From: Streptomyces asoensis
GTDB lineage: Bacteria > Actinomycetota > Actinomycetes > Streptomycetales > Streptomycetaceae
Length of the DNA: 64,000 bases
Direction of reading: 5' to 3'
Assembly (NCBI RefSeq): GCF_016860545.1
Contig: NZ_BNEB01000005.1
Span: forward strand, 1,364,001-1,428,000
Below the pieces are notes generated by a model. That model ran no database searches and had not been told where the DNA came from. It was given only the letters and a program-made list of their open reading frames with translations. Position 1 is the first letter of the stretch, and each line of letters opens with the position of its first letter. Shown piece by piece: positions 57,266-64,000 of the stretch. A program made the position numbers and the translations under genes.

Positions 57266-59131
57266 ATGCCCGACACCCCGCCGCCCGGGACGCCCGCCGT
57301 GCGCCGCAGAGCAGTCCTCGCCGCCGCGACGGCCGCCGCCGTCCCCGTCCTCACCGCGGCCGCCGTCACGCCGGCCTCCGCGGCGCCGCCCTCCGCCACT
57401 GCGGCTTCCGGTGCTCCGGCCGCCACTGCGGCTTCCGGTGCTCCGGCCGCCGCAGCGGCGCACGGCAAGCGGCCGCGTGCCCTTCCGGGCGGCGGTGACC
57501 TCGGCCCGAACGTCCTGGTCTTCGACCCGTCGACGCCGGACATCCAGGCCCGGCTGGACGCGGTGTTCCGGCAGCAGGAGTCCGCCCAGTTCGGCACCGG
57601 ACGGTACGCGTTGCTGTTCCGGCCCGGGACGTACCACGGTCTCAACGCCCAACTCGGCTTCTACACCTCGATCGCGGGCCTCGGCCTCTCCCCCGACGAC
57701 ACGACCGTCCACGGGGACGTGACCGTGGACGCCGGCTGGTTCGGCGGCAACGCCACCCAGAACTTCTGGCGTTCCGCGGAGAACCTCGCGCTCGTGCCGG
57801 CGAGCGGCACCAACCGGTGGGCGGTCGCCCAGGCGGCGCCGTTCCGCCGGATGCACGTACACGGCGGTCTCGACCTCGCGCCGTCCGGCTACGGCTGGGC
57901 GAGCGGCGGCTACATCGCCGACAGCCGTATCGAGGGCCAGGTCGGCCCGTACTCGCAGCAGCAGTGGTACACCCGCGACAGCGCGATCGGCAGTTGGCTC
58001 AACGGCGTGTGGAACATGGTGTTCTCCGGGGTCGAGGGCGCCCCCGCGCAGAGCTTCCCCGCCCCGCCGTACACCACGCTCGACACGACACCGGTCTCCC
58101 GGGAGAAGCCGTTCCTGTACGTCGACGGCCGCGGCGGCTTCCGGGTGTTCCTGCCGGCGAAGCGGACAGGCGCCCGCGGGGTCACGTGGGGCAAGGGCAC
58201 CCCGCGCGGCAGTTCGCTGCCCCTGTCGCGGTTCTACGTCGCCCGGCCGGGAGTGTCCGCGGCCACGCTCAACCAGGCGCTCGCGCAGGGCCTCCACCTG
58301 CTGCTGACGCCCGGCGTCTACCATCTCGACCGGCCGGTCCGGGTGAACAGGGCGGGCACGGTCGTCCTCGGGCTCGGGTACGCCACCCTGATCCCCGACA
58401 ACGGCGTCACCGCGCTGAAGGTGGCCGACGTCGACGGGGTCCGCCTCGCGGGCTTCCTCGTCGACGCGGGACCGGTCAACTCCAGGACCCTGCTGGAGAT
58501 CGGTCCGCCCGGGGCACGGCGCGACCACAGCGCCGACCCGACCACCGTCCAGGACGTGTTCGTCCGGATCGGCGGGGCCGGCGCCGGACGGGCCACCACC
58601 AGCATGGTGGTCAACAACCGTCACACGATCGTCGACCACACCTGGGTCTGGCGCGCCGACCACGGGGAGGGCGTCGGGTGGGAGACCAACCGGGCCGACT
58701 ACGGGGTCGTCGTCAACGGTGACGACGTGCTGGCCACGGGCCTGTTCGTGGAGCACTTCAACAAGTACGACGTGCAGTGGAACGGACAGCGCGGCCGCAC
58801 GATCTTCTTCCAGAACGAGAAGGCCTACGACGCGCCGGACCAGGCCGCGATCCAGAACGGCCCGGTCAAGGGGTACGCCGCGTACAAGGTCGGCGCGGGC
58901 GTCACCACGCACGAGGGCTGGGGACTCGGCAGCTACTGCTTCTACAACGTCGACCCGACGATCGTCCAGCACCACGGGTTCGCCGCCCCGGACGTGCCGG
59001 GGGTGAAGTTCCACGACCTGCTGGTGGTCTCGCTGGGCGGCCAGGGCCAGTACGAGCACGTGATCAACGACCTCGGGGCCCCGACCTCCGGCACCTCCAC
59101 GGTCCCCTCGACCGTGGTGTCCTACCCCTGA
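57266..59131 (+). CDS. secreted GH55 exo-beta-1,3-glucanase
   Basis: The 621-residue protein has a twin-arginine-like signal (VRRRAVLAAATAAAVP) cut near ASAAP, then an Ala/Ser/Pro linker and a long right-handed beta-helix enzyme. The sequence GPNVLVFDPSTPDIQARL, TSIAGLGLSPDDTTVHGDV, RRMHVHGGLDLAPSGYGWAS and DHTWVWRADHGEGVGWETN closely resembles the characterised Streptomyces laminarinase SacteLam55A as I remember it. The conserved Glu in VTTHEGWGLGSYC is the likely general acid. It releases glucose or laminaribiose from beta-1,3-glucan. GAGGAG precedes the ATG. It is divergent from the importer operon that would take up its products. Confidence 0.92.
   Translation: MPDTPPPGTPAVRRRAVLAAATAAAVPVLTAAAVTPASAAPPSATAASGAPAATAASGAPAAAAAHGKRPRALPGGGDLGPNVLVFDPSTPDIQARLDAVFRQQESAQFGTGRYALLFRPGTYHGLNAQLGFYTSIAGLGLSPDDTTVHGDVTVDAGWFGGNATQNFWRSAENLALVPASGTNRWAVAQAAPFRRMHVHGGLDLAPSGYGWASGGYIADSRIEGQVGPYSQQQWYTRDSAIGSWLNGVWNMVFSGVEGAPAQSFPAPPYTTLDTTPVSREKPFLYVDGRGGFRVFLPAKRTGARGVTWGKGTPRGSSLPLSRFYVARPGVSAATLNQALAQGLHLLLTPGVYHLDRPVRVNRAGTVVLGLGYATLIPDNGVTALKVADVDGVRLAGFLVDAGPVNSRTLLEIGPPGARRDHSADPTTVQDVFVRIGGAGAGRATTSMVVNNRHTIVDHTWVWRADHGEGVGWETNRADYGVVVNGDDVLATGLFVEHFNKYDVQWNGQRGRTIFFQNEKAYDAPDQAAIQNGPVKGYAAYKVGAGVTTHEGWGLGSYCFYNVDPTIVQHHGFAAPDVPGVKFHDLLVVSLGGQGQYEHVINDLGAPTSGTSTVPSTVVSYP
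57393..57446 (+). repeat. 27-bp perfect tandem duplication in the GH55 linker
   Basis: The 27-bp units 57393-57419 and 57420-57446 are identical and encode a repeated Ala-Thr-Ala-Ala-Ser-Gly-Ala-Pro-Ala linker segment right after the signal peptide. Being in frame, it only lengthens the linker. Confidence 0.8.
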
Positions 59132-59690
59132 CCCGTCCACCGGCCCGCCGCCCTCGGTGAGGTCCCCGACGGCCACGGGGGCCATGCCGTGGCCGGGGCC
59201 CGAGGGCCGGAATCCCCGCGCCCGCAAGCACGGCCACGGGCCCACCCGTCCGCACGGAGCGACGGGCGGGTCCGAGGCTCGACCGACGCCTTCGTGAGTA
59301 CCGGGCCGCGGCCCCTGGACCTCGGGGGCCGGTCCCCGGGACCGCGGGCCCGCCGCCCGTCCGCGCGAGGCGACGGGCGCACCCGCTGCCTGCCCTACGA
59401 CCGGCTGTGGACCGGGTCGGGGACCTGCGACCCGGGACCCACGGGTCCGGGCGCCGGCCGGACCCGGCCCGGAATCTGCGCCCTGGCCCGTCAACACGGA
59501 GCGACGGGCAGGGCCGTGGCTCGGCCGACACCTCCGTGACGCCGGGCACCGGCCCTGGGCCTGCACCCCGACCCCGCGGGTCCGCCCGTCGGCAAGAAGT
59601 GACCGCCGGGCCCATGGCCTCCGGGGTCGGAGACCGTGAGCACGGCCGCCCTCCCTCGGCCGTGCGGGGCCGTGGGGCGGCGGAGCGGGG
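59132..59690. repeat. 560-bp gene-free region with degenerate repeats and a terminator
   Basis: No gene is supported. Two related blocks of about 110 bp start near 59207 and 59469 (both CCGGAATC) and share the exact 15-mer CACGGAGCGACGGGC at 59253-59267 and 59495-59509; a third, weaker copy is around 59357. At the right end GCACGGCCG (59640-59648) pairs with CGGCCGTGC (59657-59665), a likely bidirectional terminator between the GH55 and EF-G-like genes. Confidence 0.5.
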
Positions 59691-61778
<2,088 letters not shown>

Positions 61779-61842
61779 GGCCCTTGGCCTTTCGGGGTGT
61801 TGCGGGAACGGGCGGCGCGATTTCCCGGACGAGGTCGTGACA

Positions 61843-61905
61843 CGTGACGGACGCCGGCGTGCAGTCGGCGTCGGTGCGCCGCGCAGGGCGACGCACCAGG
61901 TCACG
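61843..61905 (-). promoter_or_regulatory. predicted three-way-junction RNA in the EF-G-paralogue leader
   Basis: An outer stem CGTGAC/GTCACG (61843-61848 with 61900-61905) encloses two adjacent hairpins: GACGCC/GGCGTC (61850-61855 with 61867-61872) and GGTGCG/CGCACC (61873-61878 with 61892-61897). It lies between the upstream small ORF and the EF-G-paralogue start. A ribosome stalled on the small ORF could change this fold, as in antibiotic-inducible attenuators. Inferred from base pairing only. Confidence 0.5.
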
Positions 61906-61932
61906 GGTGGGTCTGCTGTGGTCGGACCTTCG

Positions 61933-62037
61933 TCAGGAGGCCCGGTGCCGGCCGCGCAGCGAGCACCGGACGGACGAAGACACGAGGATCACCTCGTAGC
62001 GGGACCGGGGAGCGACGGCAGCGGTGTGGTCACGCAT
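61933..62037 (-). CDS. 34-codon upstream ORF (possible leader peptide)
   Basis: A small ORF begins at an ATG eight bases after GGGGAG and encodes 34 residues, MRDHTAAVAPRSRYEVILV followed by a Ser/Arg-rich tail ending RHRAS. Its ribosome site is better than that of the EF-G paralogue 155 nt downstream. It lies within that gene's predicted leader. The position suits a regulatory leader peptide whose translation senses ribosome stalling. No homologue is known to me, so it could also be a chance ORF. Confidence 0.45.
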   Translation of the reverse strand: MRDHTAAVAPRSRYEVILVSSSVRCSLRGRHRAS

Positions 62038-62103
62038 GGCCGGGCTCCCCTCGTTCGTCTCGGTACGCGCCGCCCCACTCGTGGGCCGCGCTCGGTGACG
62101 GCG

Positions 62104-62141
62104 AGTGTAGGGGCGCCGGCGCGGGCACCGCACATGATTTT
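62104..62141 (-). promoter_or_regulatory. candidate WhiB7/WblC-type promoter for the EF-G paralogue
   Basis: On the minus strand TACACT (62104-62109) is a good -10; 17 nt upstream is a poor -35, TGCGGT (62127-62132), directly preceded by the AT-rich run AAAATCAT (62134-62141). An AT-rich block just upstream of the -35 is the hallmark of WhiB7-dependent promoters, whose regulon responds to ribosome-targeting antibiotics. The start of transcription would be near 62097. Confidence 0.45.
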
Positions 62142-62232
62142 GTCGCACCCGCGCCGGGGGTGTCCCCGGGCGCGGCGGCGGACACGGGGTGCACGGCGGC
62201 GGGCGCGGGGTGCGCGCCGCCTGGCGGGCGGA

Positions 62233-62937
62233 TCACACGGGCGTGGTCCGCGCCGCCGGGTAGAACTCCTCGCGTACCCGCCGCAGCCAGGCGTCCGCCG
62301 CCGTCTCGTCGGGCTGTTCGGGCAGCACGCTGCGGGTCCCGGCGAACGCCTCCTCGAAGCCGCGCAGCAGCGGCAGCGCGGCCTCGGGGTCGTCGGCGAC
62401 CTGCTCACCGAACCTGTGGTAGCTCTCCGGGTCGTCGACGCGGATCGTCAACCGCCCGGTGGAGTACAGCTCGTAGCCCTGGGTGCACAGCCGCTTGAGG
62501 TGGCGGGCGTTCTTGGCGATCCGGCCGCGGGTGTCCTCGGAGGGGGTGCCGCCGGTGCGGTTCTGGAGCTTGCGGAACTGCTGGGTGGCGTAACCGAGGT
62601 AGGCGTCGCGCACCCGACGGGCGCTGAGCAGCGTCTCGCGCAGGGCGATGAGTTCGTCGCCGAGCGGGGTGCGGACCTCGTACAACTCGTCGGGCAGCCA
62701 GACGAGTTCCATCACCGTGGGGTTGCCGCCGAGGGCGAGCCTGCACCACTTGGCCGCCTCGTGCAGGGTGCGGTCGGGCGCCGTGCTGACGTACGACTCC
62801 TTCGGCTGGTGCAGCCCGTGCAGTTGCTCGGTGGGGGCGGCGAACATGCCGAGGCGGTCCACGTCGGAGCCTTCGCGCGCGAGTCCGTAGGCGGTCGAGC
62901 CGACAATGCCGGACAGCAGGATGTTGGTGACGGTCAC
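62233..62937 (-). CDS. nucleotidyltransferase superfamily protein (RlaP/COG3541-like)
   Basis: A 234-residue protein of the pol-beta nucleotidyltransferase superfamily. The metal-binding signature is SGIVGSTAYGLAREGSDVDRLG (GS ... DxD) at residues 8-29. The rest is helical, with HEAAKWCRLALGGNPTVMELVWLP and FRKLQNRTGGTPSEDTRG conserved in the COG3541 group, which includes proteins of predicted RNA-repair systems. It starts at a GTG. No RNA ligase or kinase partner is visible in the window. The target is unknown. Confidence 0.82.
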   Translation of the reverse strand: MTVTNILLSGIVGSTAYGLAREGSDVDRLGMFAAPTEQLHGLHQPKESYVSTAPDRTLHEAAKWCRLALGGNPTVMELVWLPDELYEVRTPLGDELIALRETLLSARRVRDAYLGYATQQFRKLQNRTGGTPSEDTRGRIAKNARHLKRLCTQGYELYSTGRLTIRVDDPESYHRFGEQVADDPEAALPLLRGFEEAFAGTRSVLPEQPDETAADAWLRRVREEFYPAARTTPV

Positions 62938-63098
62938 AGGTGCCCCCGGTCGTTCCCTGGTGCTGGTCCCGCCCCCGACGGCCGGGTGGCGGGACCGCCA
63001 TGATGCCCCGGCCGGGGCCCGCACGACCTCGCATTTTCCCGGGTCGGCCCCGGGTCGGCCTTCTTTTCGGCATCGGCGCCATGTGACATATTACTGTC

Positions 63099-64000
63099 GT
63101 GACCAAGCGATCCTGTGGTGACGTCGTGGTCGTCGGTGCCGGCATGGTGGGCGCCGCCTGCGCCCTGTACGCGGCCCGAGCAGGGCTGGACGTGATCCTG
63201 GTCGACCGGGGTCCGGTGGCCGGGGGCACGACCGGCGCCGGTGAGGGCAACCTGCTCGTGTCCGACAAGGAGCCCGGGCCGGAACTCCGACTCGCCCTGC
63301 TGTCGGCCCGGTTGTGGGGCGAGCTCGCCGAGGAGACGGGTCCGGCCGTCGAGTACGAGGCCAAGGGCGGGCTCGTCGTCGCCGCCACGCCCGAGGCGCT
63401 CGGCTCCCTCACCGGTCTCGCGGCCGGACAGCGCGCGGCCGGGGTGACGGCCGTACCGGTCGGCGCCGACGAACTCCACGACCTGGAGCCGGACCTGGCG
63501 CGGGGCCTCGCGGGCGGTGTGCTGTATCCGCAGGACGCCCAGGTCATGCCGACGCTGGCCGCGGCCCGTCTCGTCCGGGCGAGCGGCGCGCGCCTGGAGA
63601 CCGGCCGCACGGTGACGCGGGTGCTGCGCGACACCACCGGCGCGGTGCGGGGCGTCCGCACGGACCGCGGCGACATCCTCGCCCCGGCCGTGGTGAACGC
63701 GGCGGGGACCTGGGGTGCCGAGGTCGCCGCGCTGGCCGGGGTCGGGCTGCCCGTGCTCCCGCGCCGGGGCTTCGTCCTGGTCACCGAGCCGCTGCCGCGC
63801 CGGATCCGGCACAAGGTGTACGCCGCCGACTACGTGGCCGACGTGGCGAGCGATTCCGCCGCGTTGCAGACCTCACCGGTCGTCGAGGGGACCGCGGCCG
63901 GACCGGTGCTGATCGGCGCGAGCCGTGAGCGGGTGGGTTTCGACCGGTCCTTCTCCCTGCCGGTCGTGCGGGCGCTGGCGGCGGGCGCGACCCGCCTCTT
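63099..64000 (+). CDS. FAD-dependent oxidoreductase, DAO family (3' truncated)
   Basis: The gene starts at a GTG with no Shine-Dalgarno sequence. A -10-like CATATT ends six bases before it, so transcription may start at the start codon (leaderless). It runs open to the window end, 300 codons. The FAD motif is VVVVGAGMVGAACALYAARAGL, then LVDRGPVAGGTTGAGEGNLLVSDK, typical of DAO-family amine or amino-acid oxidases (D-amino-acid or hydroxyproline dehydrogenase-like). The C-terminal FAD site lies outside. It is divergent from the nucleotidyltransferase gene. Confidence 0.85.
   Translation, partial: MTKRSCGDVVVVGAGMVGAACALYAARAGLDVILVDRGPVAGGTTGAGEGNLLVSDKEPGPELRLALLSARLWGELAEETGPAVEYEAKGGLVVAATPEALGSLTGLAAGQRAAGVTAVPVGADELHDLEPDLARGLAGGVLYPQDAQVMPTLAAARLVRASGARLETGRTVTRVLRDTTGAVRGVRTDRGDILAPAVVNAAGTWGAEVAALAGVGLPVLPRRGFVLVTEPLPRRIRHKVYAADYVADVASDSAALQTSPVVEGTAAGPVLIGASRERVGFDRSFSLPVVRALAAGATRL

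Overview
The window is very GC-rich with strong third-position bias, short intergenic gaps, many ATGA/GTGA stop-start overlaps and frequent GTG starts. That pattern and the protein families (OpcA, a SCO5389-type protein, LacI-type operators with an AGCGCT core, sugar ABC importers without their own ATPase) point to a Streptomyces chromosome. I saw no rRNA, tRNA, CRISPR array, insertion sequence or prophage gene. Two genes are cut by the window edges: a PHP phosphoesterase at the left and an FAD oxidoreductase at the right.

Layout. 1.6-6.9 kb: a four-gene catabolic operon (SDR, amidohydrolase, acyl-CoA ligase, MaoC hydratase) divergent from a MarR regulator, then an IclR regulator; it resembles the p-hydroxycinnamate (cou-type) side-chain pathway. 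7.3-11.0 kb: an L,D-transpeptidase lipoprotein, a secreted GH16-CBM6 beta-1,3-glucanase behind a perfect LacI-type operator, and an AraC regulator. 11.2-20.0 kb: a pentose-phosphate operon (tkt, tal, zwf, opcA, pgi, gnd, histidine phosphatase) preceded by a perfect 17-bp palindrome. 20.1-26.9 kb: a beta-helix-like membrane protein and a quinate/shikimate module (QsuB-type dehydratase, quinate/shikimate dehydrogenase, TetR regulator, MHS transporter) carrying two copies of one candidate operator. 27-32.5 kb: small regulator/enzyme pairs, two of them with duplicated palindromic operators. 32.5-35.9 kb: two saccharopine-dehydrogenase-type enzymes with an FAD oxidase.

36.0-43.3 kb is the most intriguing region. 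It holds a GTP cyclohydrolase II with Met at the position of the usual catalytic Tyr (residue 120), a change tied to release of the N-formylated pyrimidine; a divergent creatininase-family protein of the kind that deformylates that product; a PTPS-fold protein without its catalytic Cys; a glycosyltransferase; a methyltransferase; a flippase-like membrane protein; an MDR dehydrogenase; and a CDP-alcohol phosphatidyltransferase. Together they look like a pathway from GTP to a glycosylated, membrane-linked pyrimidine or pteridine compound. The product is not known to me.

43.5-48.8 kb: a GNAT, a peptide-type binding lipoprotein, a fused DppB-DppC-like permease and an MFS exporter, with no ATPase. 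48.9-50.4 kb: a CooC-like ATPase and a SCO5389-family protein. 50.4-59.1 kb: a beta-1,3-glucan utilisation locus (GH16 with two F5/8C domains, GH1 beta-glucosidase, ABC importer, GH55 exo-glucanase). The GH55 promoter has the same -35 hexamer and the same -35-to-operator distance as the GH16 promoter 49 kb away. 59.7-62.1 kb: an EF-G paralogue behind a roughly 320-nt leader with a 34-codon upstream ORF, a predicted three-way junction and a WhiB7/WblC-like promoter, which suggests induction by translation stress. The window ends with a nucleotidyltransferase and the start of an FAD oxidoreductase.
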